A DNA stretch of 64,000 bases from Callipepla californica brunnescens (GCA_023055505.1 JALIRH010000113.1:372001-436000), one strand, 5' to 3'. Shown: positions 12,516 to 25,079, counted from the first letter of the stretch. The notes: generated by a model not told the origin, from the sequence alone. Made by a program: numbers and translations.

Positions 12516-12520
12516 CAACC
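12516..12520. repeat. Target-site duplication CAACC, right copy
   Basis: Identical to 11855-11859. The pairing with canonical TG/CA ends makes chance unlikely, although five bases alone would be weak. Confidence 0.75.
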
Positions 12521-13790
12521 TCCCAGAGATAACTGTGGGGATATCTAGTCCTGTACTTTTTAGGAAGGTATGATTTTCTTAATAAGGCAAAGGATGTAAT
12601 TAAAGCCCTAACTTCATGCATAAACTGTGCAGCCAGCTCTGCACCTGTCACTTTCAAATCACATAAAGTGCCCATATCTGTTCTTACTTGCCTGCCTGAT
12701 ACGTCCTAAATCTTCCTAAGACACACTAAACCTTTTAGCCTCAAGAGAGATATTCTTCAGCGGGTTAAACCACAGTGCAACTTCTCTGACAAAACAGCTA
12801 TAACAATGAAGTTTTGTATTAAGTGTCTTTGAGAGGTATTTATTACTTGAGGCCATACACTCTTTTACAGGCCAGCATACGCTTTCATTGTTTTATGTGA
12901 AGAAAACAATTACGCAACACTGGGATAGCATAAGCTTGCTGGAAGCAAATAGAGAGCTATTGTGTAATAACAGATGTTATTGTATAGGATTTTTAGCATT
13001 TATTGTAGACCAGCAAACAAGGGCACACTTTTAATGAAAAGCAATGCATGAAAACGCCCAGAAGTGAAGGCTTTCTTCAAGTGCTTCTCAATAAAAAGAA
13101 AAACAACATTGAATTTCCAACGTTGATAACTCCAATAAGGACATTACATGATAAATCCAAAACATGAGCAGTTAACGAGAGGCATAAATACATTACTGCT
13201 AATAATGTCTGGAATTTTAAGAGTCAGTGACAATAGTTTTCATTCCTCCAGTTGGTGGTGGTACTGGCATGCAGCAGGAGTTGCCTTAGGGAATAACAAC
13301 CACAGAACAGAAAACCAGTGCCACTTATGAATGGAAGTAACACATTCAATAAAATACTTTAAAGGATGTAGCATTTGTAACTTTTGTTGTTTAAATAGAG
13401 ATCTTGTTCTTCCCTACATTTACAGGATACAAACATACTCAATTAAACTGAGAATTGCAATAAGCCTTGAAGAAAATCTAAAGTGTCTGCTGGTCCTCAG
13501 AAGCAGAAAAACTGCTTCTGATACATACTTTTCAATATCAGGCAAAGTATAATTAGGAATATCAATAAACATTTAGAGAAAGAATTTGACTCACCCAACT
13601 GCTAATGAGGAAATTCTGGATATAAAACACACCTTCTCAGAAAGTTACCTTCACTCAGGACGCATTCTCCCTTTAGTGGCTAACCCTTAAAGGAGCCCAT
13701 GTAGGGAAACCTCACAGTCAAATAGGAAGCACAGGTGAATTGCTTGCACCTGTGCTTGCTGAGCGAGCCACCTTCACCAGGTGCTCAATC
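12521..13790. other. Unique sequence between LTR and CR1 pair
   Basis: No gene or interspersed repeat is recognised. The block 12890-13060 combines several transcription-factor-like words (TTACGCAAC, ATTGTGTAATAA, TTATTGTA) and could be a conserved non-coding element, but this cannot be judged without alignment. A perfect stem-loop lies at 13727-13757. Confidence 0.5.
13727..13757. repeat. Inverted repeat with opposed CAGGTG/CACCTG E-boxes
   Basis: AAGCACAGGTG at 13727-13737 is the exact reverse complement of CACCTGTGCTT at 13747-13757, with a 9-nt loop. Each arm holds one E2-box (CAGGTG/CACCTG), the sequence bound by SNAI/ZEB and some bHLH factors. Chance formation in non-coding DNA is possible. 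Confidence 0.7.
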
Positions 13791-14842
13791 ATCACAGAAT
13801 CATAGAATACTTAGTTGGAAGGAACCTCTAACGATCACCTAGTCCCACTCCCCTGAAATGAACAAGCATGTCCTCAGCTAGATCAGGTTGCCTAGGGCCT
13901 TATCCAGCTTTGCCTAGATGGTCTCCTGGGAGAGGTCATCAACCACATGTCTGGGTAACTTGTTCTAGTGCCTCACCACCCTCACTGTAAAAGTTTTTCC
14001 TTACATCTGATCTAAATTTATCCTCTTTGAAATTGAACTCATTTCCCTCGTTCTATCACCACGGACCCTGTTAAGGAGTCTCTTTGTCTCTTTCTTTCTG
14101 CTTTAGATACTGACACTATCAGGTCACCTTGGAGCCCACTCTTCTCCAGGCTGAAAAGCCCCAGCTCTATCAGCCTGTTTTTGTAGGAGAGGTGTTTCAT
14201 CCCAAGGACCATTTCTGAGGCCCTTCTCTGTACAACAGGTCTATGTCTCTCCCATACTGAAGACTCCACATCTGGAGGCAGTACTCTAGATGAGATCTCA
14301 TCAACACAGAGTAGAGGGACAGGATCACCTCCCTCAACCTGCTGGCCACACTTCTTTAGATGCAGCCCAGGATACAGTTGTCTTTGTGGGCTATGGGGGA
14401 ATATTGCTGGCTCATGTCCAGCTCCCCATCCACCAGTACACCCAGATCTTTTTCAGCAGGGCTGCATTCACTCCTTTCATCCTCCAGTTTGTATTGGTAG
14501 TGGGGGTTGCCTCAACCCAGGTGCAAGATCTTGCAGTTCGATTTGTTGAACATCATGAGGTTCACCTGGGCCTGCTGCTAAAGCTTGTCTAGATCCCTCT
14601 GGATGGCATCTCATCCCTCTGATGTGTCAACTGTACACCATAGCTTAGGTGTCATCAGCAAACTTACTGAGAGTGCACTCTACCCCACTGTCAATGTAAC
14701 TGATTAAGATGTTAAAGTGTATTGGTCACAGCACATATCCCTGCGGGACATCACTCTTCACTGCCCTCCATTCAGACACTGATCCATTAACCATCACTCT
14801 CTGTACTCAATCCTGCAGCTAGTTCATCCATTGAACAGTCCA
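13791..14842 (-). mobile_element. Long CR1 LINE copy, partial ORF2 and 3' end
   Basis: About 1.05 kb of CR1 on the minus strand. The 3' end at 13791 shows two reversed tail units (ATCACAGAATCATAGAATAC) and TTGGAAGGAACCTC. Going toward 14842, the conserved CR1 blocks appear in the expected order: CTCACCACCCTCACTGTAAA, TTCTCCAGGCTGAAAAGCCC, GTAGAGGGACAGGATCACCT, GCAAGATCTTGCAG, then the region encoding the reverse transcriptase catalytic segment, and finally the ATTGAACAGTCCA block upstream of it. The open frames are broken by many stops, so the copy is dead. It is of the CR1-B/C/D type of chicken-like genomes as far as I can judge. It lies head-to-head with the plus-strand CR1 at 15168. Confidence 0.95.
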
Positions 14843-15167
14843 AGTTCAGTTCAGGCTGTATCATAACAGTTCCCCTATGATGTAACTGCACAAATCTCAT
14901 TGTGAAAAAAGATGAGCCTCCCTTTTGAGAACAGTGTTGTATCCTTGGAATACACGGCCAAGAAGGGAGAGTTGTTTAAGTGGGCTGAGACACAGTTTCA
15001 GCTCTTACACTCTCATTAGTCAGTAATTCACAGATCCTTTCCCTGTCCTACTTCCTTCTGCATGAATTTGAATCTTAAGATGCATTTCAAAGCACCCAAC
15101 AAGAGCACAGTACAAGCATTAGTTTGACATATCTAAAGCAGACATTCCTACAAAACATATGTGCCTG
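14843..15167. other. Spacer between the two head-to-head CR1 copies
   Basis: About 325 bp with no recognisable CR1 or other repeat. It may be original host DNA between two separate insertions. Confidence 0.6.
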
Positions 15168-16102
15168 CTGCAACTTTTGGGCCTGGCCTAGTTAATATCT
15201 TTATTGGTGATCTGAACGAGGAGATTGAGTGCACCCTCAGTAAGTTAGAAGATGACACCAAGTTGGGAGGAAATGTCGATCAGCCTGAGTGTAGGAAGGA
15301 CCTTCAGAGGGATCTGGACAGGCTGGATCACTGGGCTGAGGCCAGTTGAATGAAATTTAACAAGATCATGTTCTGAGTACTGCTCTCTTGCCGCAACAAC
15401 CCCGGGCAATGCTACAGGACTGGGGCAGAGTGGCTGGAAAATTGTGTAGAAGAAATGGACCCGGGGTATTGGTCAACACTCAGCTGAACATGAGCCAGCA
15501 GTGTGTTCAGGTGGCCAAGAAGGTCAATGGCACCCTGGCTTCTATAAAAAACAGTGTTGCCAGCAGGAACAGGGAGGTGATTGTCCCCCTGTACTCAGCT
15601 CTGGTGAGGCTGCACCTCCAGTACTGTGTTTAGTTTTGGAACCTTCCCTACAAGAAAGACATCAAGGCATGTGCAGAGAAGGGCAATGAAGCTGGTGAGG
15701 AGTCTGGAGCACAGCAAGGCTGGGGGAAATGGGACTGTTCAGTGTGGAGAAAAGGAGACTCACAGAAGACCTTATCACTCTCTACAGGTCCCTGAATGGA
15801 GGTTGTGACAAGGTAAAGGCCAGCCTCTTCTCACACCTAACTAGTGATAGGAGAAGAGGGAATAGCCTCAAGTTATGCCAGGGGAGGTTAAAGTTGGGTA
15901 TTAGGAAAAATTTCATATCCGAAAGTTGCTTAAGCACTGAAACAGGCTGCTCAAGGACGTGCTTGAATTACCATCCCCGGAGGCATTCAAGAAATGTTTA
16001 GATGTTCCTAAGGGACAAGGTTTAGTGAGAGCTATTGGTGATAAGTGGACAATTGGACTAGATGATCTTGGAGTCTTTTCCAACCTTGGTGATTCTATGA
16101 CT
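15168..16102 (+). mobile_element. Long CR1 LINE copy, partial ORF2 and 3' end
   Basis: About 0.93 kb of CR1 in plus orientation. It begins inside the reverse transcriptase: the frame at 15161-15349 reads [21 protein letters not shown], where LEDD occupies the place of the catalytic F/Y-x-D-D box (altered here). The later ORF2 part follows at 15388-15633 ([20 protein letters not shown], then SREVI-type block ending [17 protein letters not shown]) and 15729-16001 (GLFSVEKRRLTEDLI). Several frameshifts and stops separate these pieces. The 3' end is GGAGTCTTTTCCAACCTTGG then GATTCTATGACTAT. This tail type differs from that of the minus-strand neighbour, so the two are different CR1 subfamilies. 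Confidence 0.95.
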
Positions 16103-19100
16103 ATAAGCTTGTTTTCAGTTTTTACAGGAATCAGTCTGGTATTATCTGGTATTATTATTTGCTATAAAACAGCAGTCATATCTGAGTTGTAATTTTTTCT
16201 GGACACAGCACTTGATAATATTTTATAAGCCTATAGCTTCTGGTTACTACATCAGTAACTCTAAAAGCTCTAACTCCTGCTTCTCAGTTTACAGTTGATC
16301 TATCTGTATCATGAATTCATTTTATTTTTTTTTCAGATAACTCTATGTTGCCTTTCATTCTGTTCTGTAAGTTTTTTCCTTACAGACAGTATATGTCAGA
16401 CAGTTTGTAAATTATCGATACAAATTAAGATCTTTTGGTTTCCACTGCCTTCTCTTCTGTAGTTTTAACTAAAATCTATCCTGTTTCACTTCACATACTT
16501 TCAGAATCATTTTCCTGACATCATTTTCTTGGTTGTTTATTTCAGCCATATCATTTGACTCTTTGAAGATTTACTTCAAGATACAAGCTTTCAGGTCCTG
16601 ATCCTTCCATTAGTGTTTTTTTCTTTCCACACCAGCAAAATGTCAGCCATCACCTCCATTTTTTTGATGATCCGACAACAAGACTGAAAGGCTGTAACCA
16701 GTGTGGTTGCACACCCACATTCACAAAACCGTATTAGAAATTTCCTTCAGTCCTTCCCTTTCATAATATCTTCATGGCTTAATAGCCAGAACCATTTTTT
16801 CTTTTTGTCAATAACAATCTCTTTGCTGCCCATATTTGATATATTCCTCTACCACTTCATACTACGCTCAAATTTCAGGCTGTTCAGGTACAGGACTACC
16901 TTTCACTATATCACAATTCATAGCCATGGTACTGCCACTCTTGGCAAGCAGTTCATCCAAGGAAAAAGAGTATTATGTTACTCCTACAGACACATATGCT
17001 CTGTGGGACAGTTTCTCATTTCATCCACAACACTATAAATCTGGAATAATTCCACTGCAAAGCTGCTCTTCTGCACCAGAACATGGTGTATTGTATCTAC
17101 TGTTTGCTGTTAAACATGGGGGATGACTTTTCCATTTGTACATAATTTCTTTCAGCTTTAGCGTTATTTCAAACTTTGCATGCCAGGCTAGCTATGATTC
17201 AAATGGCACTAAAATAAATCTCTTCCTCTTTTATTTCTGTCTTTTTTTTTTTCTTTTTTTCTTATTGAATAGAGGAGATGTGCTAATTAAGTCCTTTCTT
17301 TATTAAAGACAGATACACTTTTTCAGCAGTTTACTAGAAGTGCCATTTCTAAAAATATATGGGAAACTGAGAAAAAAAAAATAATCATTTCAGATATTCC
17401 TGCAGAAAGCAAGGATTCTTCTTATTTCCTCTTCAGAAGTACTTCTGAACTACTTTCACTTACACCCTGAAATATCCTGTACTCACAGAGCCCGATCTAG
17501 GTCTTACATTCACTCCATCTTTAGGTACTACTGATCAAGTAATGTCATCAAGATGTGATTGTGCTTAATCTGGAAAATACTGGTTTCCGTACCTAGCTGG
17601 GGTCTCTCAGAGAAGTATACTGTGTTACAGAGAAAAGCATGGGCTGTGTTAGGTGTTTTCAGGTTGTTTTGAGACTCTCAGAAGGCAAGCACCAGAAGAG
17701 TGTTGAATGACAATCAGAAAGTTCCCCCAAAAATGTCCTTTACTTTATTAACTAATACTTGTCAACCTCAATAAAAGAAAAAGCAATAATCAACAGTGAA
17801 GGACAGAGACAGTGATTCTTTGAAATTAATTAATTTCCAGACAGATTGATGTTTCTTAAAATGTCACCAGGATAATTAGACAACAAGATCAGTTCCTTGT
17901 TTGCAGATTTCAAGGCATCCTGTTCAGTGGCCATGAGAGCTGGAGAAAGGCACTTTGGTTGTGCTATTTGTTTATTTCTGGTAACATCCATTTGTCAAGT
18001 CAGTAAAAAACAATAAGGAACACTGCAGTAATTCTTCTCCAAGTGGTATTGTAAATGATGTTTCATAGAAAACAACAAAATAAAGACAACATACTCGTAG
18101 TCTAATTAGAAATTGTAACTATTTTGACAATATCCCAACTGCAAGAGGTTTTCAAAAGCAGAGAAAGCACTGAGGCCACCAACAATACACTAGAAAGTGA
18201 GCTCTGAAAACTTTAGGGATGCAATGGCACATGAACACATTTGTGAATGTGTCTTGAATTTCCTGGTGCCAGTTATCTTCTCTGATCTGTGCAACTTTCA
18301 GCAGAGAAACCACAATATGCAATCTTTTTATATGTCCTGTGTAACTACAGAAGTTAAAGTTTAAACTCTACCCTCCCCAGAAAGCATGTGGAAATGTGAA
18401 AAATCAGATGAAGTATTGGGATTAGCCAAATGTTAGGAAGAAGCTCCTAAGATCTATAAATAAGCAAAAACTGTCAGACAAGACGAGAAGAGCAAATGCA
18501 AGTCTTTGCTGACTCAAATATTCACTCCTGCTACTAAATAGTGCTTTTATAAAGGAGTAATAAACTATATCCACTAACTGTCAATGTCTCTATTCTCAAC
18601 TCTGTATTACAAAGATCACTATCTAGGAATAAACTTCCTCTAAGATAAAACAACAAGACTGCAAACTTTGGAAACAATAGCAAGATTGTCCCCTATGCTG
18701 AAGACACTAATCCTTAAGAATTTTAAAGAATATAGTATATTCTTCAGATAGAACCTAGCACAATTAGACTTTGTTAAAGATTGACTCCCAGCAATATGGG
18801 GGGTGGAAGAATAGGTACAATTCTCATTTGTTATTTTCTTTCAATAGACCAAGTGGCCAAATTTTGCCCTCAGGTTATATTTGACTGTATTCTTCAGAGC
18901 TGCATGTATGTGCATTAAGGAATATTTTCACACATGGTTTTAGGAAGCTTGCTACAGTTAAATATCTTCTCACTAAATTAGTTACTCTGATGTAGATGGT
19001 TGACATTAGATTACTGCAGCTTACTCAACTGAATGAGGACAATATGGATCTAAGCTATATATCAAGAATATAAAAAGAAGAAAATAACTCATGTTGGAGT

Positions 19101-19906
19101 AACTGCTTTTGCCAGTAATGCAGCTGGCAATACAGCTGTGACTCTGCAGAAAATAACTTTTATCTCCAGTCTTCTTGTGTAAAGCAACAATTAAGTAAAA
19201 TAGAACCATATGGTATTACTGATGGGAAGGAGTTCTTTGAAATATTTTTAGTTAAGAAAAAAAAAAAGAAGAGAGAAAGAGAATATGAAAGTGTGTCTTT
19301 AAATGCACTGCCTCTATTAGATCAGTGTTGAAAAGTGAAGGGGACAATACAGCAGTATGAAATTGATAAAACATAATTGGCCCTGCTCTGCCTGTGGCAC
19401 GTGCAGAACTTATGCTATTGCGTAGTTAGAGCTACTTATATAACGCGACATGCCTACTTCCAGCTCCAGCTTTTGTTACACCCACTGGTGCTTCCTTCTA
19501 GTTTCTGTCTGTACAGCAAGCTGGCACATCTATCTACAGCTGCTAATTTATGCTGGGCTTCAGTTATGCTGCTGTTAAATGCTCATGGAAACAAGTAAGG
19601 ATGCTCTGGAATAAGTACCACTCTTGAGTAGCAGGGTGCGTTCAGGCACTCCATGAGACAGGTGTTCGGGGTGAGGTGCTGATGACCACAGGCAAAATGT
19701 TTTCAGTTGTGCAGATGTCTGAACAATGTGGGAGCTCCTGTGTCCCCTAAATACAGCTTTTCAAGTGAGTTAGGCTCCCTCTCACTGCATAACAGTCTGA
19801 ATGAATCTATACCATGTGCATAGTACAGAAAATTTCACAACAGCTCACATCCACTTCCAATGAGGAAGTACCCATCATCTTCCAATGATGGCATAGTTCT
19901 AATTTG
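16103..19906. other. Long unique AT-rich stretch
   Basis: No gene or interspersed repeat is recognised. A pyrimidine tract lies at 17241-17263 and a purine tract at 19254-19283. The block 17820-18060 contains AATTAATTAATTT, ATAATTAGAC, ATTTGTTTATTT and AACAATAAGG, a mix of homeodomain-, forkhead- and SOX-like words, and is a candidate conserved non-coding element. Open frames such as 16703-17038 show no domain. Confidence 0.5.
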
Positions 19907-20156
19907 CTAGGACAAGAGAAAATGGATTCAAACTAAAAGACTGGATATAAAGAAAAAGTTTCTCATAATAAGGTTGGTGAGGTTCTGGCACAGCTTGCCC
20001 AAAGTTGTGTTAGATGCACCAAACCTAGAGACACTCAAGGTCAGGTTGGACAGGGCTCTGAATACTGATTAAGCTATGGGTGTCCTTTTTCATTCCAGTG
20101 GACTATAATGGTCCCTTTCAACTCAAATAATTTTATGATTCTATGTCTGTGATTCT
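19907..20156 (+). mobile_element. CR1 LINE 3'-end fragment
   Basis: A plus-strand CR1 tail, 5'-truncated. Recognisable blocks are GGACAAGAGAAAATGG, GGTTGGTGAGGTTCTGGCAC, GCTTGCCCAAAGTTGTG, CACTCAAGGTCAGGTTGGAC and the end GGTCCCTTTCAACTCAAATA followed by TTTTATGATTCTATG. Divergence from the common CR1 pattern is considerable, so the copy is old. Confidence 0.93.
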
Positions 20157-23100
20157 AACTTACATGTAGCACATCATAGATTTGAAATTCAGATAAAAAC
20201 TATAAATAGGGGGGTAATACATGCATGATGACTTAAAGTAACATGTTCAAATATCTCCAGCAGCCAAATTCAGTGGTCAGTATGAAGAGTGATCCATACC
20301 AGTAAACTCTTAAAAAGATGATTTTTGAAAAAGATGTTTTGCTGTAAAGGAGCAGAGAGCAGAAAGGAGCTGTGGCTGTGAATAATGAATAAAGAAATTT
20401 ATAATACTACCTATAATTCACATTTTAACAAAAAAAATCATAAATTTACTCCTTTTCCTCTATTCTTACTGAAACAATAGCTTCTGCAATGTCAATTTAC
20501 AATGTGGAACACTCATGTCAATAAATTCATCATAGAATTGACAGTAGCAAGTTTCGAAGACTTTCTCATAAGCACAAGCTAGTTTGACATAGGTTTTGTA
20601 CAGATCTTAGCTCTACAGGAGTGAGTGGCTTGCTTCACATGAGAGTGTTTTGGTATAAGATGCGATTCACCCATTTCTGCCCTCTGAAATGGTGTAACAG
20701 AAATCAGCCTGAACACAAAGTGCAGTAACTTTCCCTGCTGTGTTGTGAAGCCAGTACAAAGCTGGCTGGCTGGCTGCAAGTATTTGTTCGTGTCAGATTT
20801 GAGAATATCATGTTGGTCTGAGACAATCATTGAAGGGCTTTGGTTCTTGTCAACCTGTGACTTACACAACACTGTTCCCATATGTTTTGTATTATTTGAA
20901 AGAAAGCTGGATCTATTTTACTTCAGATGAATACTAAAAAATATAAACATGTATAAATCTGAAAAAGAAAAAAAAATGGTATTTTGTCTTGTAAGACTGG
21001 CCTCCCAGGATTGAAAGAAGGTCATGTCCCCCAGGAGGAGCAGTATGGTACAGGTTAAAGACTATAATCTAAATTCCACCATAGTAAGTAAAATTGTAGT
21101 GACACAGAAGTGACACAGACTTACCATCTCAGTCCAATCTGGGAGTTAGGTTTTATCTCATTTTCAGTCACAAGAAAACTCCTGAATCAGTTTTTATTTC
21201 CTCTTTTCTCTGTGTCTCGACCTCAACAAGGCCCATACAAGGTTTCAGCATATGAAAATATCCTGTGTTTCACTCTGACCAAAGCTTCATGGAAAAATCA
21301 GGAAACATGTAGGCCTCTTCAGAGAACAGAAAGCCAGCTTTCTGTAAAATATCCAGTCTGGTTTTAAATTAATGTGAAAAAATGTGTTTGCAGTGTTCTG
21401 GGAGGAAAATCTATCCTCAAAAGTGCAAATTTAAGATTGCACTGGGATTTTTGTGGGGTTTTTTCTTTCCAGAAAGCTCTATAGCCAAGGAAACCAATAA
21501 CATTTTGCTGGAATAAGTTTGTTTGTTTTGAACTGGGCTGACTCAAACAGTAAACTTCACAACTTTGTTTTTTCTTAATTGTGTTGCAAATGTTTCGCCA
21601 AATATTCTTGCTGATAATCAAAGCAGTGGTCACTCCCTGGAGTATGCTGGGAGACAAGTTTCAGTTCCAACTCCATGGATGCTCAACCCAAGTAGATGGT
21701 TGAGAATGAGAGAGTACAACTGCAGCTGAAAGCTTCATCTGTCAGAAGCAGGTGTTGCTTGTTTTCCAACAGTATGCTCCTCAAATAAGATGAAATTAAA
21801 AGCAATTTTAGCTGCAATTGGACATTCTCATTTCGTTTACTGGGGAGAGTTTATACTAGATTGATTTTAGTTTTATAATGGAAATGTAATATTATGATGA
21901 AAGTGTAGTTTGCTCAACCTGCAAGGGTGAAATTACTAGATGGGAACTTTTATATAGAGTGTGCCAGAAAAGAAAATTTCAATAGTTAAAAACTAGAGTC
22001 TGGTTTCAAGAAACATTCTTATGTTTAACTGTTTGTTTCAGCCTTAACTTACAACGAAAGCTTAAAATACTGAAATTGTTCTGCATGGGAAAAGCTTCAA
22101 CTAGTCCTGACTCACTAACTGATAAGCATTATATTTACACTGATGTACCTGAATCTCAATGCTTCTGTTGTGCTTATTGTACAGAGAGTTATGGTGGATA
22201 TCCAAATCCATATCAGATCCAGAACTCCATTGTTCTATGAGAGCTTCATCATTTAAAAATATCTGTTGTTTTTTCCATGTGGATCAGACTTCTTGGCCGC
22301 AGTGTGCCTCCTGTAATGTATTATCAGCTTTATCAGAAGGAGACCTTAAACATTTCATTTTAAATGTGAATGTCTTGTGTCAAGCCAACAAACTAGCAAT
22401 GCCAAAACCCAAGAAAGTCTGGGTTGGACGGATCTGAAGCAAAATTCTGAGCTTTGGTTTTCCCAATGGAATCTTTTTTTCTTTCAGTAACATTGAAATT
22501 TACTGTTGGAAAAGTGAACAGCACACTGAAAAAAAATGGCTTGTGAGCTCTCATGTAAACCATGTGTGAACTACCCAGGCTCTACATTTAGACTGTTAGA
22601 CTTATTATTTTTATCTGGATATTGGGTATATATATGCATTTAGATACTCACATATAACATGGATATAGCAGTTCTTGTCATATTTTTTCTACTTATCTAA
22701 GGTTAAATCACATCAGAGATAAAAATTCCATGTGTATTCTTAAAAGAATATGGGAGAATAGAACCAAGATGTTCTCATTATTCTGAAATAAGAAACTCCA
22801 CCAAAACTTTGTTGGATAATTTATCATGCTGACATTACCATTTTTGAAATGTTGTATTTTCATAAGAGACCTTTTAAACCAGTTTTTATCTCTCTCTTGG
22901 TAGCAAAAGGCACTCCAAAACTAGTGAATATATGTTAGAAAATGTTTACTTGAACTTTCTAAAACAAACTGTTCATCTTGGGTGTAACAGAAATGCTCTC
23001 TTTTTATATTACTGTTCCCATGTCACTCTTCAGCAACTGGCCAACCAAAACACCTACTTACAAAGATGAACTATACCATTGCAAACTCCTTGGCTACTCT

Positions 23101-25079
23101 ACCATTGTGTTTCACTCGATAAATTTGTATTTAGCGCTTAATTTGTTCAGTATGACTTACTAATTTGGCAATATTTATTTTGGCAAGTAAAATACACGAC
23201 AGATGCTTTAAATGTCCTGCTAAGTTCTTTGTTTTGCTTTGAGAGGTTTCTTTCTTGTGTGTTTCTTTTTTTTTTGTTTTTCCACCCTTTTCTTTTTCCT
23301 TCATAAAAGGATCTGAGATATGAAAAAGCTCCAGTGTCGTGGACGGGGCTGAATTTCCTGTTTATGAGTCACCATAAATATGAAAGGTGCTGGTTGACAT
23401 TTCTCAGCTGAAGGAATCGACACAACACTGTGTTGAGAGCAAATCCCCAAGCAGGGTGGTCTTGCACAGACACGCCGACCTTGTACATTGTTGAACAGAA
23501 TCACTCTTACAGAACAGTAGTTAAAGGAAAAGTCAGCTCCTCTAGCAGCTATTTGTATTGTTAATCTATTCAGAAAAGTGTGCTATTGTGAATTTGCTGT
23601 GCAGAAGCGATCATTGATCATGGTTTCATGAAGAGAGCAATTAACAGAATGAACTTGGATTTATTCCTTATTCACAAAGCCCTTGATTTCCTTCATTTCC
23701 CAGTGTTTCCAAGTTGCTTCTCAACTTTCAAACAGCCAAAGCATTGTTGCTAATGTGCAACCAAAGAAAACATAAGCGAAACATTTTACTGTCTTTTGTC
23801 TGGCATGTATCTCAGCCACATTAGTGCTTTCAGTACATGGCTTTCTTAAGACAATTAATTGTAGTTGCAAAAAATGAAAATGCAGATATGGTTAATATCT
23901 GTTGAACGTATGGAAGTTAGATGGGATGCACCTCACTTGGAGGTTTGTGCTAAGATAGGATTGAATTTTAAAGTGTAAGTAGATGAACTTGTCGCTGGTA
24001 AGACCTTCCATCCTCCAGACTGTGGAAGATAACAAATTACTTATGAATGTGTGGGAGCTTTCTATCTAAGTTCTACCAGTCCTGACTTTAGTAGGCCTGG
24101 GACAGTGACCTTTGTAGCAGTGTGATGTTGCAACATCATTAATGAAAGAAATGATTGGTATGAAATGTACAATAATATATATATAAGAAAACACAAATTA
24201 TGACATACTTCCAGTAGGTTCTGATTGACATACTGTTTCATGCGCATTTTATTTAAAATATTCATGCGAGGGAATGTTTCATGTGATCAATAGGAAAAAT
24301 GTGGTTATAAAATGTCAACATTTATTGTTTCCGTTCTTCATACCTATGAAAAACATTCTTTTGGTCCTTAATACTTTGAGAGTATGCACAATAGAGATTG
24401 CAGAATGGAAAATTAAGAATGTACAGTGTAAAGGAGGAAGAGCTGGAAAGAGGTATTTTATTTTTTTCTTAAAAAGATGACAAAGACAAGAACAGACATG
24501 AAATGTGGCAAAAGCATGACCTAAGTAATATTAAAAGTCATCATAAGTAATGTTTTTTTTGTATGAAGTCTAACTTTGTTGTCTACTTTAAAATTTGGTG
24601 ATGGTAAAATACACATAGATTAGAAGGAATACATGACTACACTACTAGCAAAGGTACAAGTTTCTTGTATTAATTACTGGAAACTTCAGATGAGTTAGAT
24701 TATTATTTTCCATTTTTTCTTTTTTTAACCAGTTTATGTCAGCTTGTATAAACAGGTAATACTTCAAAGAAACAAAGTTTTACTCGCCTTAGCCAAAGTA
24801 TGACTGGAAAAATCAAACGTCAAAATGTAAGTTTTCTCCTGATCTTATCTTTCTTGCTTGCCCTTACGCCTTTGATAAGCATAATCAATTTGTATTGTTA
24901 AGTAAGAAATATCAAAGCAAAATACAACAGCTTAGGGTGATAGTTCAATACATATAGAGTTCCATGTGAATATAATAAGAATATTCCCATGTGGTGTTTC
25001 CCATGGCATTCTCACTCCATGGGGTGAAGCAAGAACCATCATCCAAAGAGATTACTCTGTAACTATTGCCTCCTACATT
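20157..25079. other. Long unique AT-rich stretch
   Basis: No gene or interspersed repeat is recognised. The block 23560-23900 looks unlike decayed neutral DNA in its motif mix: ATTGTTAATC, CTTATTCACAAAG, and the perfect 12-bp palindrome ACAATTAATTGT at 23851-23862. It is a candidate conserved non-coding element, which only alignment can decide. Open frames here (for example 22159-22437, 21364-21657) have no protein features. A pyrimidine-rich run lies at 23263-23300. Confidence 0.5.
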
